DNA of 64,000 bases, taken from positions 85,472 to 149,471 of the forward strand of contig CANMSL010000010.1 in assembly GCA_947500505.1 (NCBI GenBank). The letters are read 5' to 3'. The DNA comes from an uncultured Aquimarina sp. (GTDB lineage: Bacteria; Bacteroidota; Bacteroidia; Flavobacteriales; Flavobacteriaceae). Positions 7,893-16,566 of the stretch are shown piece by piece. Under the pieces are notes generated by a model that saw nothing but the letters and a program-made list of their open reading frames with translations, ran no database searches and was not told the DNA's origin. The translations under genes and the position numbers were made by a program. How positions within the stretch are numbered: the first letter of the stretch is position 1; the number at the start of each line of letters is the position of its first letter.

Positions 7893-9194
7893 ATGGAAAA
7901 AACAGGATTGATATGGTTTAGAAATGATTTGAGGGTTACCGATAATAATTCTGTATCGAAAGCAATAAAAGAAAATGATAAGATAATAGCCATTTACTTT
8001 TTTGAACCTCGATTATTTAAAAAGGATCGATTCGGTTTTAGAAAGACAGAAAAATATCGAGCTAAATTTCTTATAGAAAGTATATCAGTGCTTAGAGAAA
8101 ATTTAAAAAGACACAATGTTACATTATTAGTTTATCACAATAAGCCGGAGACCATCTTACCTAAACTTACTAGTGATCACAAAATAAATAATATATATCT
8201 TCAAGAAGAATGGACGGATGAAGAAGTGCAAGTAGTAGAGACAGCAAAGAAGGCGATTGATGACGATACTATAAGTTTTATACATACATATGACCAATTT
8301 CTTTTTCATCCTGAAGACATTCCATTTAATTTTAATCAGATTCCTCAGGTTTTTACAAATTTTAGAAAGCAATGTGAAAAATTATCAGCGGTACGATCAG
8401 AGGTTAATGCTAAGAAAATGTTTTCAGAAAACTTTTTTACCAATCCAACACCAGTTCCGACGCTTTCTGATCTTGGTTTCGAAGATTTTGAAACTGATTC
8501 CAGATCAGCATTTCCCTTTGAGGGAGGAGAAGATCAGGCGCTTCGAAGAGTTGACGATTATTTTTGGAATACAAAAAGATTGTCTTATTATAAAAAAACC
8601 AGAAACGGTTTAGTTGGAGAAAATTATAGTTCCAAATTCTCTGCCTGGTTAGCGAATGGTTGTCTGTCGCCCAGAACGATCTTTCGTCAAATAACATCCT
8701 ACGAGAAAGAAATAGAAAAAAATCAAAGTACCTATTGGTTGTTTTTTGAGCTGATATGGAGGGACTTTTTTAAATACGTTTCCTTAAAGCACGGTAATAA
8801 TCTTTTTAAGCTCAAAGGGATTTTAAAAAAGGATTATTCTTGGTCTTTGGACGATGAAAAAATCAAAGATTGGATTATGGGAGAAACTGATGAGCCTTTT
8901 GTTAATGCAAATATGATAGAATTAAGAAATACTGGATGGATGAGCAATCGCGGAAGACAAAACGTAGCATCTTATTTTGCAAAAAAATTAAAACTTGATT
9001 GGCGAATTGGAGCTGCATATTTCGAATCATTATTAATTGATTATGATTTACATAGCAACTACGGAAACTGGCAATATCTAGCCGGAGTTGGCAATGATCC
9101 TAGAGATAGAAAATTTAATATAAAAACGCAAGCAGAACGATATGACCCGACTCAAAAGTTTCAAAATCTATGGTTACAACCAACATTATTTTAA
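7893..9194 (+). CDS. DASH-type cryptochrome/photolyase
   Basis: 433 residues from the ATG at 7893, with the motif GLIWFRNDLRVTDN at the start; a TTG at 7869 would add 8 residues overlapping DUF2256. The N-terminal alpha/beta photolyase domain (about 5-130) is followed by the FAD-binding helical domain: SSKFSAWLANGCLSPRTI, WLFFELIWRDFFKYV and RNTGWMSNRGRQNVASYFAKKLKLDWRIGA. The ending NYGNWQYLAGVGNDPRDRKFN is the DASH hallmark. DASH enzymes bind FAD and usually MTHF and repair CPDs in single-stranded DNA. The next gene starts 3 bp downstream. Confidence 0.92.
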   Translation: MEKTGLIWFRNDLRVTDNNSVSKAIKENDKIIAIYFFEPRLFKKDRFGFRKTEKYRAKFLIESISVLRENLKRHNVTLLVYHNKPETILPKLTSDHKINNIYLQEEWTDEEVQVVETAKKAIDDDTISFIHTYDQFLFHPEDIPFNFNQIPQVFTNFRKQCEKLSAVRSEVNAKKMFSENFFTNPTPVPTLSDLGFEDFETDSRSAFPFEGGEDQALRRVDDYFWNTKRLSYYKKTRNGLVGENYSSKFSAWLANGCLSPRTIFRQITSYEKEIEKNQSTYWLFFELIWRDFFKYVSLKHGNNLFKLKGILKKDYSWSLDDEKIKDWIMGETDEPFVNANMIELRNTGWMSNRGRQNVASYFAKKLKLDWRIGAAYFESLLIDYDLHSNYGNWQYLAGVGNDPRDRKFNIKTQAERYDPTQKFQNLWLQPTLF

Positions 9195-9197
9195 GGT

Positions 9198-10730
9198 ATG
9201 ATATTACGATTAATACTTGGTGATCAATTAAATCATAAACATTCCTGGTACGAGAATAATCAAGATGATATTCTATATTTTTTGGCAGAAATGCGTCAGG
9301 AAACAGATTATACAACTCATCACATACAGAAAGTTGTTGGTTTTTTTCAAAGTATGCGAAACTTTACTTCTTGGTTGAAGAAAAAAGGATTAGGCGTAAT
9401 TTATTATACGCTAGATCATAAAGATAATCAACAGGATTTGATAGAAAACCTTAAAAAATTAATTGAGGATAATAAAATTACGAAATTTGAATATCAACTC
9501 CCTGATGAGTATCGTTTGGATGATCAATTGAAAGAGTTTTGCAAATCTTTAAATATAGATACCGAATTTTTTGATACTGAACATTTCCTTACATCGAGAA
9601 CTGATTTGGAAAAGTTTTACGAAGGAAAAAAGCGAATGACTATGGAATATTTTTATCGCCATATGCGAAAAAAATACGATATAATGATGGTCAACGATTC
9701 TGATCCTGAAGGTGGTAAGTGGAATTATGATAAAAGTAACCGCAATAAATGGAAAGGAGAACACGAGATACCACAAGAGCGAGGTTTTGGAAAGGATGTA
9801 TCCGATATCGTAAATATGATCAAAGAACACGGAGTAAAAACTATAGGAAATATTGAAGCAACCAATTTCAGCTGGCCAACCTCAAGAGAAGACAGTCTTT
9901 CAGTTCTTAATTACTTCTGCAAAAAAATGCTAGTGCATTTTGGAGATTATCAGGATGCTATGCATACCGACGAAAAATTCCTTTTTCATAGCCGGCTTTC
10001 TTTTGCTATGAACACTAAAATGCTTCATCCTATGGAAGTCATCGAATCCGTAATTGATCACTGGAGAGAGCACAAGGATGATATCGATATTTCTCAGGTA
10101 GAAGGTTTTGTTCGTCAGATTATTGGTTGGAGAGAATATATGCGAGGTATTTATTGGAAGGAAATGCCTGGATACCGCAGAAGTAACAAATTGGATAATC
10201 AAAATTCATTACCGGATTTTTATTGGACAGCAGATACCAAAATGAGTTGCTTGCACCATTCTATCAAACAAAGCCTGGATGATGCCTATGCACATCATAT
10301 ACAACGACTAATGATCACTGGTAATTATGCTCTGCTAACAATGACACATCCTGATGAGGTATGTGATTGGTATTTAGGTGTATATATTGATGCTATCGAG
10401 TGGGTAGAGATAACTAATACCAGAGGAATGAGTCAATTTGCAGATGGAGGCATTGTAGCAACAAAACCTTACATTTCTAGCGGGAGCTATATTAATAAAA
10501 TGAGTAATTACTGTAATAGTTGTCACTATAAAGTTTCTAAAAAAACTGAAGAAGATGCTTGTCCTTTTAATGCATTATACTGGAATTTTCTAGACGAAAA
10601 ACAAGAATATTTTAAGGATAATCAACGGATGAGTATGATGATGAATATGCTGAATAAAAAAGATAGAGATGATCTGGAAGCTCTTAAAAAAAGAGCAAAT
10701 GAAATCATAAAAAACCCTAATGAATATTAG
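9198..10730 (+). CDS. FeS-type bacterial photolyase (PhrB-like, FeS-BCP)
   Basis: 510 residues. The start MILRLILGDQLNHKHSWY is typical of the prokaryotic (6-4) photolyase/FeS-BCP group. VEGFVRQIIGWREYMRGIYW and NALYWNFL match its FAD-domain motifs. Four cysteines fit the [4Fe-4S] cluster pattern: one in KMSCLHHS and three in SNYCNSCHYKVSKKTEEDACPFNALYW. The family repairs (6-4) photoproducts or related lesions using FAD; the PhrB prototype carries a lumazine antenna. It lies between two other photolyases: 3 bp after Cry-DASH, with its 3' end overlapping the next gene by 11 bp, which indicates translational coupling. Confidence 0.92.
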   Translation: MILRLILGDQLNHKHSWYENNQDDILYFLAEMRQETDYTTHHIQKVVGFFQSMRNFTSWLKKKGLGVIYYTLDHKDNQQDLIENLKKLIEDNKITKFEYQLPDEYRLDDQLKEFCKSLNIDTEFFDTEHFLTSRTDLEKFYEGKKRMTMEYFYRHMRKKYDIMMVNDSDPEGGKWNYDKSNRNKWKGEHEIPQERGFGKDVSDIVNMIKEHGVKTIGNIEATNFSWPTSREDSLSVLNYFCKKMLVHFGDYQDAMHTDEKFLFHSRLSFAMNTKMLHPMEVIESVIDHWREHKDDIDISQVEGFVRQIIGWREYMRGIYWKEMPGYRRSNKLDNQNSLPDFYWTADTKMSCLHHSIKQSLDDAYAHHIQRLMITGNYALLTMTHPDEVCDWYLGVYIDAIEWVEITNTRGMSQFADGGIVATKPYISSGSYINKMSNYCNSCHYKVSKKTEEDACPFNALYWNFLDEKQEYFKDNQRMSMMMNMLNKKDRDDLEALKKRANEIIKNPNEY

Positions 10731-12198
10731 CAAAGAACATATAAATATTGTTTGGTTTAAACGTGACTTAAGGTTACAAGATAATGAGGCTATTTATAAT
10801 GCTATAGCCACGAAAACCCCTACGTTATTGTTGTATGTTTTTGAAAACTCTTTGCAAGAAGATAAGCATTATAGCGAACGTCATTGGAATTTTATAAAAC
10901 AGTCACTATTCGATCTTAATACGCAATTGATACCCTACAATACAAGAGTTTTGTGTATGTCTTCAGAAGTAATTCATGCTATTGGGACACTGCAACAATT
11001 TTGGAAAATCGATCAGATATTTTCACATCGAGAAACTGGTATTAGAATTACATATGAACGGGATAAGGCGTTCTCCAGGTTTTGTAAAAATAACTTGATA
11101 CAGTGGGTAGAAAATGATAATAACGGTATTCATAGAGGTCTTAAAAATAGGGAAAGTTGGAGAGAAGATTGTGAACTTTATATGAATCAACAACAATTTC
11201 AATTTAAACCAAAACCTGATAGTTTTTTGTCCATTGATAAAATAACGGAGTTAGAGAACGTATTTAATATCGTTGATCTTTTTACCGTACCCAACAAAAA
11301 CTTTCAACCAGGAGGGACAACTAAAGGATTTGAGTACTTATCTTCATTTTTTAATGGGCGTTATAAAAATTATAGTTTTCATATCTCTAAGCCAGAACTT
11401 TCTCGTAAAGGATGTAGTAGATTATCTCCATATTTAGCTTGGGGAAATCTTTCTGTCAGACAAGTTTGGCAATACGCTATAAAACAGAGAGAATCCTCAG
11501 ATACTAAAATACAAATAGATGCATTTACTTCCCGCTTACAGTGGCAGGTTCATTTTGTTCAAAAGTTTGAGATGGAGGATATCATGGAGTTTGAAAGCAT
11601 TAATAGCGGTTATAGAAAACTCAAGAAGCAAATTTCTAAAGCATATAAAACAGCTTGGAAAGAAGGTAAAACGGGATATCCATTGGTAGACGCTTGTATG
11701 AGATGTTTAAAAGAAACCGGATATATCAATTTTAGAATGAGGGCTCTGGTGGTTTCGTTTTTCACTCATAATCTTTGGCAACCCTGGCAGGAAGCTAGTG
11801 CACATTTATCTAGCATGTTTTTGGATTTTGAACCCGGAATTCATTTTCCGCAATTACAAATGCAGGCAGGAGAGACAGGAATCAATACCTTAAGGATATA
11901 CAATCCTGTTAAAAATAGTATAGAACATGATCCTGAAGGAGTTTTTATTAAAAAATGGATGCCAGAATTAAGAAATGTTCCGGTTGCTTATATTCATGAA
12001 CCACATAAAATGCCCCCATTGGAACAACAGTTTAACAACTTCGAAATAGGAAAAGATTATCCATTTCCTATAGTAGATATGAATACTACCAGAAAAAGAG
12101 CAAGTGATACATTATGGCAAATGAAAGAAAATGCTCTTGTTAAAAAAGAGAGTCATAGAATTTTAAAAAAACATACACTACCAAATAGAAAAATATAA
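10720..12198 (+). CDS. Cryptochrome/photolyase family protein (third paralog)
   Basis: 492 residues. The N-terminal photolyase domain begins NIVWFKRDLRLQDNEAIYNAI. HRETGIRITYERDKAF follows, and then the FAD domain: RLSPYLAWGNLSVRQVWQY, WQVHFVQKFE, GYPLVDACMRCLKETGYINFRMRALVVSFFTHNLW, FEPGIHFPQLQMQAGETGINTLRIYNPVK. The last part resembles the class I photolyase/cryptochrome N-D-N-type region. It is clearly distinct from the DASH and FeS neighbours. Whether it repairs DNA or acts as a photoreceptor cannot be read from sequence. It starts inside the FeS photolyase 3' end and is followed after 6 bp by a DUF2805 gene. Confidence 0.88.
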   Translation: MNISKEHINIVWFKRDLRLQDNEAIYNAIATKTPTLLLYVFENSLQEDKHYSERHWNFIKQSLFDLNTQLIPYNTRVLCMSSEVIHAIGTLQQFWKIDQIFSHRETGIRITYERDKAFSRFCKNNLIQWVENDNNGIHRGLKNRESWREDCELYMNQQQFQFKPKPDSFLSIDKITELENVFNIVDLFTVPNKNFQPGGTTKGFEYLSSFFNGRYKNYSFHISKPELSRKGCSRLSPYLAWGNLSVRQVWQYAIKQRESSDTKIQIDAFTSRLQWQVHFVQKFEMEDIMEFESINSGYRKLKKQISKAYKTAWKEGKTGYPLVDACMRCLKETGYINFRMRALVVSFFTHNLWQPWQEASAHLSSMFLDFEPGIHFPQLQMQAGETGINTLRIYNPVKNSIEHDPEGVFIKKWMPELRNVPVAYIHEPHKMPPLEQQFNNFEIGKDYPFPIVDMNTTRKRASDTLWQMKENALVKKESHRILKKHTLPNRKI

Positions 12199-12204
12199 AT
12201 TGAA

Positions 12205-12483
12205 ATGCAAAAGGAATTAAGTATAAGAGATATTGACAGAATAATCGAAATGGCCTGGGAAGACAGAACACCTTTTGATGTTATTTTATTACAATTTGGT
12301 CTCAAAGAACAAGAAGTCATTAACCTGATGCGTAAGGAAATGAAACCATCAAGTTTTAGAATGTGGCGTAAAAGAGTGCAGGGTCGAAAAACAAAACATC
12401 TTAAAAAACGTATTTTTGAAGAAGGAAGATTTAAATGTTCCCGACAAAAGCAGATAACGCACAACAAAATTTCAAAAAGATAA
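12205..12483 (+). CDS. DUF2805/TIGR03643-type small basic protein
   Basis: 92 residues, basic. RDIDRIIEMAWEDRTPFDVILLQFGLKEQEVINLMRKEMKPSSFRMWRKRV looks like a helix-turn-helix-like module and matches the TIGR03643 family. That family is strongly associated with photolyase genes in bacteria and is of unknown function. The lysine/arginine-rich C-terminus suggests nucleic-acid contact. It is 6 bp after the third photolyase and 3 bp before the DUF2452 gene. A regulatory or DNA-binding role would be a guess. Confidence 0.8.
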   Translation: MQKELSIRDIDRIIEMAWEDRTPFDVILLQFGLKEQEVINLMRKEMKPSSFRMWRKRVQGRKTKHLKKRIFEEGRFKCSRQKQITHNKISKR

Positions 12484-12486
12484 AAG

Positions 12487-12885
12487 ATGAGTGGAAAAAA
12501 ACCGGATCAGGTAGTTTATAATGAAGAAGAACAGCGATACGATGCCGCACTAAAACCATATGCAACAGCTGTAGGTGCGCCTAAGATAACAATTCCGGAT
12601 ACGGTTGCTTGGAAAAATACAAACGTTCACAAAGTTAATAAACAAGTAAAAGCCAAATATGACGAACTCAAAGCGCAATATGATGTTTTGATGGAGCAAT
12701 TTGAATATAATAATCTGGTGTATAACGCTAAATTTACTTTTGAACCTATTGTGGGAGAGGTATATCATCTATATAGAAATAGAAATGAAGAGTCTTTTCT
12801 TTCAATCATAGCTCCTATTGAATGTAGTTTTGATCACTTAGGCACATTTAGATTAAATGCGGATAAGATGTGGGAACGTTTATAA
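12487..12885 (+). CDS. DUF2452 family protein
   Basis: 132 residues, soluble. It starts with a disordered, charged segment, then IPDTVAWKNTNVHKVNKQVKAKYDELKAQYDVLMEQFEYNNLVYNAKFTFEPIVGEVYHLY, and ends in CSFDHLGTFRLNADKMWERL. The composition matches DUF2452, a family seen beside photoreactivation genes. Function is unknown. It is the last gene of the cluster. The 187 bp that follow hold no gene before tRNA-Ser. Confidence 0.8.
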   Translation: MSGKKPDQVVYNEEEQRYDAALKPYATAVGAPKITIPDTVAWKNTNVHKVNKQVKAKYDELKAQYDVLMEQFEYNNLVYNAKFTFEPIVGEVYHLYRNRNEESFLSIIAPIECSFDHLGTFRLNADKMWERL

Positions 12886-13072
12886 ATTATTAAAACGGTA
12901 AATTTCATCTTCAAAATTTTCCTACAAGTTTTTAGAATATACAAATCAAGAATTTCTTCTGTTTTTCTGAAGAGATCAAGAGGTTTATATCCTGTCTAAA
13001 AATTTTCTAACCACGTTTTGAGTTTACGGCATAATAAAAACGCTCCAACCATAAGTCGAAGCGTTTTACTTG

Positions 13073-13157
13073 CGGAGAAAGAGGGATTCGAACCCCCGGA
13101 GGTGTGACCCTCAACAGTTTTCAAGACTGCCGCATTCGACCACTCTGCCATTTCTCC
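13073..13157 (-). tRNA. tRNA-Ser (UGA)
   Basis: Cloverleaf on the minus strand: 7-bp acceptor GGAGAAA/TTTCTCC, anticodon loop CTTGAAA with anticodon TGA, a long class II variable arm, and T-loop TTCGAAT. The CCA tail is not fully encoded. Confidence 0.95.
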
Positions 13158-13323
13158 AGTGTTTAGTCTCATCAGGTATTTCCTGAATGCGGGTGCAAAT
13201 ATAACAACCTTTTTTAATTCTAAGAAAGTTTTTGGAAATATTTTATGTAAAATTTTTAAGAAAACATTCGCAAAATGATCTCCTCTTAAATCTGTATATT
13301 GCACGTGTTATAAAAAGAAATCA

Positions 13324-14376
13324 ATGAGAAACATTTTAATCGCAATAGGTATATCTATTCTGTATTCTTGTGGTAGTTCCCAAAATTCATCCAATACCGG
13401 AAGTTCTAGTTCTTCAAAGGCAAAAGAAGATAAATTAGATGTCGCCTATTACGCCGAAACAATAACTTCAAAGGAGCTTAAGGATTATTTATATACATTT
13501 GCCGGAGATGATTTTGAAGGAAGAGATACTGGAGAACCCGGGCAAAAAAAAGCTGCCGAGTTTTTAAAAGAACAATATCAAAAAATGAATATCCCCTCTC
13601 CAATGGGAGGAGATAACTACTACCAAGAAATACCCGAAAGTTATTTTAGAGGAGGAATTAAATCTTCAGAAAATGTACTGGCCTATATAAAAGGTAGCGA
13701 AAAACCAGATGAGGTTGTCGTTTTATCAGCGCATTATGATCATGTTGGTGTAGATAGTAAAGGCAATATATATAATGGCGCGGATGATGATGGATCAGGT
13801 ACGGTAAGCCTCTTAGAAATTGCAGAAGCATTTGTAAAGGCAGTTGAAAATGGACAAGAACCTAAGAGGTCTATATTGTTTTTGCACGTTACCGGAGAAG
13901 AGAAAGGGTTATATGGATCAAAGTATTATACCGAAAACCCTGTTTTTTCATTAGAGAATACAGTTGCTAACCTTAATATTGATATGATTGGTCGAATCGA
14001 TTCAGAACATGATAGTGATGATAAGCGTAATTACATTTATCTGATAGGTAGTGATAGGTTAAGTACTGAATTACATAATTTGAGCGAGGAAGTAAATGCC
14101 AAATATACTAAGCTCAATTTAGATTATACCTTTAATGCAAAGGATGATCCCAATAGATTTTATTATAGGAGTGATCATTATAATTTTGCAAAACACAATA
14201 TCCCTATTATATTTTATTTTAATGGAGTTCACGAAGATTATCATAAGCCGACTGATACTCCTGATAAGATAGAATATGACCTTATGGCTAAAAGGGCAAA
14301 ACTCGTTTTTCATACAGCTTGGGAGATAGCAAACCGAGAAAATAGATTAGTAGTAGACGGTATAGGAAAAGAATAA
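13324..14376 (+). CDS. M28-family zinc aminopeptidase, lipoprotein
   Basis: 350 residues. A lipoprotein signal (IAIGISILYSCGSSQ, lipid Cys at about 17) is followed by a Ser-rich linker. The catalytic domain has the M28 dizinc motifs: VVLSAHYDHVG with ligand His and Asp, NGADDDGSGT with the bridging Asp, HVTGEEKGLYGSKYY with catalytic Glu-Glu, LNIDMIGR with Asp, and NGVHEDYHKPTDTPDKI with the last His. It hydrolyses N-terminal residues of peptides at the cell envelope. It is a monocistronic unit bounded by tRNA genes, with its own terminator. Confidence 0.9.
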   Translation: MRNILIAIGISILYSCGSSQNSSNTGSSSSSKAKEDKLDVAYYAETITSKELKDYLYTFAGDDFEGRDTGEPGQKKAAEFLKEQYQKMNIPSPMGGDNYYQEIPESYFRGGIKSSENVLAYIKGSEKPDEVVVLSAHYDHVGVDSKGNIYNGADDDGSGTVSLLEIAEAFVKAVENGQEPKRSILFLHVTGEEKGLYGSKYYTENPVFSLENTVANLNIDMIGRIDSEHDSDDKRNYIYLIGSDRLSTELHNLSEEVNAKYTKLNLDYTFNAKDDPNRFYYRSDHYNFAKHNIPIIFYFNGVHEDYHKPTDTPDKIEYDLMAKRAKLVFHTAWEIANRENRLVVDGIGKE

Positions 14377-14402
14377 GATCAATGATAAAAACGAATAAAA
14401 TT

Positions 14403-14436
14403 AAAAAGACCCTGCGTTTAACAGAGTCTTTTTTTT
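14403..14436 (+). terminator. Terminator after M28 peptidase
   Basis: AAAAAGAC at 14403-14410 pairs with GTCTTTTT at 14426-14433. An inner CTG/CAG pairing sits between them, and eight T follow. Confidence 0.8.
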
Positions 14437-14441
14437 GTAAA

Positions 14442-14517
14442 GGGTGGAAGATCGGTCTCGAACCGACGACCTCCTGAACCACAATCAGGCGCTCTAACCA
14501 ACTGAGCTACAACCACC
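14442..14517 (-). tRNA. tRNA-His (GUG)
   Basis: Cloverleaf on the minus strand with an extra 5' G (G-1) typical of tRNA-His. The anticodon stem is CCTGA/TCAGG and the loop TTGTGGT has anticodon GTG. The T-arm is GTCGG TTCGAGA CCGAT. Two adjacent U-U oppositions appear in the middle of the acceptor stem. Confidence 0.92.
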
Positions 14518-14575
14518 ATTTAATTTCGGCTGCAAAAATAAGGTATTTCTTAATTTTATAAAAGAAAAAATGAAA

Positions 14576-15292
14576 TTAAATTAGATCAAAAATAGAATCA
14601 ACAGCGGGATATCGTTCTACAGTATATCCTTCTGCATATTCTACACCAATGATTCTTCCTAAATCAGCTGCTCTATATCGTACACTATCCTTAAAATTCT
14701 TACTCGATATTGGGGTAGAAGGAGCTTTGCTGTTCGTGTCATAGAATTGTGACTTATATGCCATTACGCTCTCCATCTTTTTATCCATATACCTACTTAT
14801 ATCAACCACAAAATCAGGTTTCAGAATTTGCCATTGGATATAATGATATACTTTTTTGGGTCTCCACGCTTCTTGTAATTTTCCATCCATTGAAGTTTCA
14901 ATTTTTCTCAAACCCGATAAAAAACAGGAATCACTGGTCAATTTACTTCCTTTGCCATGATCTATATGCCGATCCTGGATAGCATTACATAAAACGATTT
15001 CAGGACGAAATTTTCTAATTATCTTGATAATTTCTAGCTGATGAATTTCATTATTTACAAAAAAACCATCTCTGAAACCTAAATTTTCCCGGATTGATAC
15101 ACCCAAAATAGAAGCCGCATCTCTTGCTTCCTTATCTCTAATATCTGAGGTTCCTCTTGTTCCTAATTCTCCTCGGGTAAGATCAAGTATACCTACTTTT
15201 TTACCATTATCTATTTCTTTTGCTAGTGTGCCAGAACAGCTTAACTCTACATCATCAGGATGTGCTCCGATTGCCAGAATATCTAGTTTCAT
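14576..15292 (-). CDS. bshB1: Bacillithiol biosynthesis deacetylase BshB1
   Basis: 238 residues from the ATG at 15292, one base after the upstream stop; a TTG at 15304 is less likely. PIG-L/LmbE-type zinc deacetylase: LDILAIGAHPDDVELSCSGT carries the metal-binding HPDD, and DRHIDHGKGSKL supplies the later ligand His. It deacetylates GlcNAc-malate to GlcN-malate, the second step to bacillithiol. The C-terminal RAADLGRIIGVEYAEGY is conserved in BshB1. The near-zero gap to a trans-sulfuration enzyme suggests coupling of thiol biosynthesis with cysteine metabolism. Confidence 0.9.
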   Translation of the reverse strand: MKLDILAIGAHPDDVELSCSGTLAKEIDNGKKVGILDLTRGELGTRGTSDIRDKEARDAASILGVSIRENLGFRDGFFVNNEIHQLEIIKIIRKFRPEIVLCNAIQDRHIDHGKGSKLTSDSCFLSGLRKIETSMDGKLQEAWRPKKVYHYIQWQILKPDFVVDISRYMDKKMESVMAYKSQFYDTNSKAPSTPISSKNFKDSVRYRAADLGRIIGVEYAEGYTVERYPAVDSIFDLI

Positions 15293-15293
15293 A

Positions 15294-16463
15294 TTAGTGT
15301 TCAAGTTCTAATATTTTTACTTTTTTCAATGCTTGCTCTATGTCATTCATCAGATCTTCTTTTTCTTCTATGCCTACACTAAACCGCAATAGCCCGTCAT
15401 TGATACCTTGTCTTTTTCTTTCTTCTTCACTAAGCAGGGCGTGTGATGTGAGTGAAGGTGATAAGATGGTACTTTCTACTCCTGCCAAGCTCATCGAGCT
15501 CTTAATTAATTTCAGTTCTTGTTGAAATTTGCTCGCATCCAGTTCCTCTTTTAATTCAAAAGAAAGCATTCCACCAAACCCTCTCATTTGTTTTTTTGCA
15601 ATAGTATAGTCCGGATGGGATTTTAATCCTGGATAGTAAACGGCTTTAACATCAGGATGTTTTTCAAGCCATTTAGCGATTTGTTTTGCGTTTTTATTCT
15701 GATGTTTTATTCTAAGTCCTAATGTTTTAATACTTCGCTCTAGCATCCAAACGGTAAAATCACTTAAACTGCCACCCAGGTTTTTTGCCAGATTGAATAC
15801 TTGTTCAATATGCTTTTCTGAAGAAACTACAGCTCCTGCCAAAATATCACTATGACCTCCTAAATATTTTGTAGCAGAATGGATGACGATGTCGATACCT
15901 AATTCTATAGGATTTTGATTTACTGGTGAAGCAAAGGTGTTATCAATCATTGTAATAATTCCTTTTTTCTTTGCTAATGAAGAAACTTCTTTAATATCAG
16001 TAATAGTTAATAGAGGGTTAGAAGGAGTCTCTATATAAATCACCTTGGTGTTATTCTGAATTTTTTCTTCGAACCCACTAACTTTCTGAGAATCTACAAA
16101 AGAATACTCAATACCATATTTATTAAATTCTTCATTGACCAAATTCGCAGTTCCTCCATACAATGTTCGCTGCAACACAATGTGATCTCCTTTTTTCAGG
16201 AAAGCTAGCAAAGAAGTACTGATAGCAGCCATTCCACTACCAAAAATTAATGCAGCATCACCTTTTTCGAGTCGAGCGATTTTTTTACATAATGCTTCTT
16301 GATTAGGAGTGTTAAAATAGCGAGGGTATCGCTTTGTGTCAACATTTTCAAAAGCATATGAGGTTGATAAATATATTGGAGATATTGCTCCTTTGAATTG
16401 TTTGTCTTCAATTTCTCCTACGTGTGTACAAATCGTATTAAAACCTGTGTTTTTTGAGTTCAT
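15294..16463 (-). CDS. PLP-dependent trans-sulfuration enzyme (cystathionine gamma-synthase/lyase family)
   Basis: 389 residues, the usual length. It contains ISPIYLSTSYAFE at the N-terminus, FGSGMAAISTSLLAFLKKGDHIV, and the PLP lysine motif HSATKYLGGHSDILAGAVV. IETPSNPLLTITDI and IDNTFASPVNQNP are typical of the Cys/Met-metabolism PLP class. Members make or cleave cystathionine, or act on methionine or homocysteine; sequence alone does not separate these. It is the first gene of a two-gene operon with bshB1. Confidence 0.88.
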   Translation of the reverse strand: MNSKNTGFNTICTHVGEIEDKQFKGAISPIYLSTSYAFENVDTKRYPRYFNTPNQEALCKKIARLEKGDAALIFGSGMAAISTSLLAFLKKGDHIVLQRTLYGGTANLVNEEFNKYGIEYSFVDSQKVSGFEEKIQNNTKVIYIETPSNPLLTITDIKEVSSLAKKKGIITMIDNTFASPVNQNPIELGIDIVIHSATKYLGGHSDILAGAVVSSEKHIEQVFNLAKNLGGSLSDFTVWMLERSIKTLGLRIKHQNKNAKQIAKWLEKHPDVKAVYYPGLKSHPDYTIAKKQMRGFGGMLSFELKEELDASKFQQELKLIKSSMSLAGVESTILSPSLTSHALLSEEERKRQGINDGLLRFSVGIEEKEDLMNDIEQALKKVKILELEH

Positions 16464-16566
16464 GTTTGTGTAATAAGCTATAATTTCTGCTCTAAAATAA
16501 TATATTCGAAAATAAATAGAATCGGCTTTAACAGAATAAATTGTATCATCGGAAAACCAGTAGGAA

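Noticed and set aside
12996..13304. Minus-strand frame of 102 codons
   Set aside because: It runs straight through tRNA-Ser, and its middle is translated tRNA.
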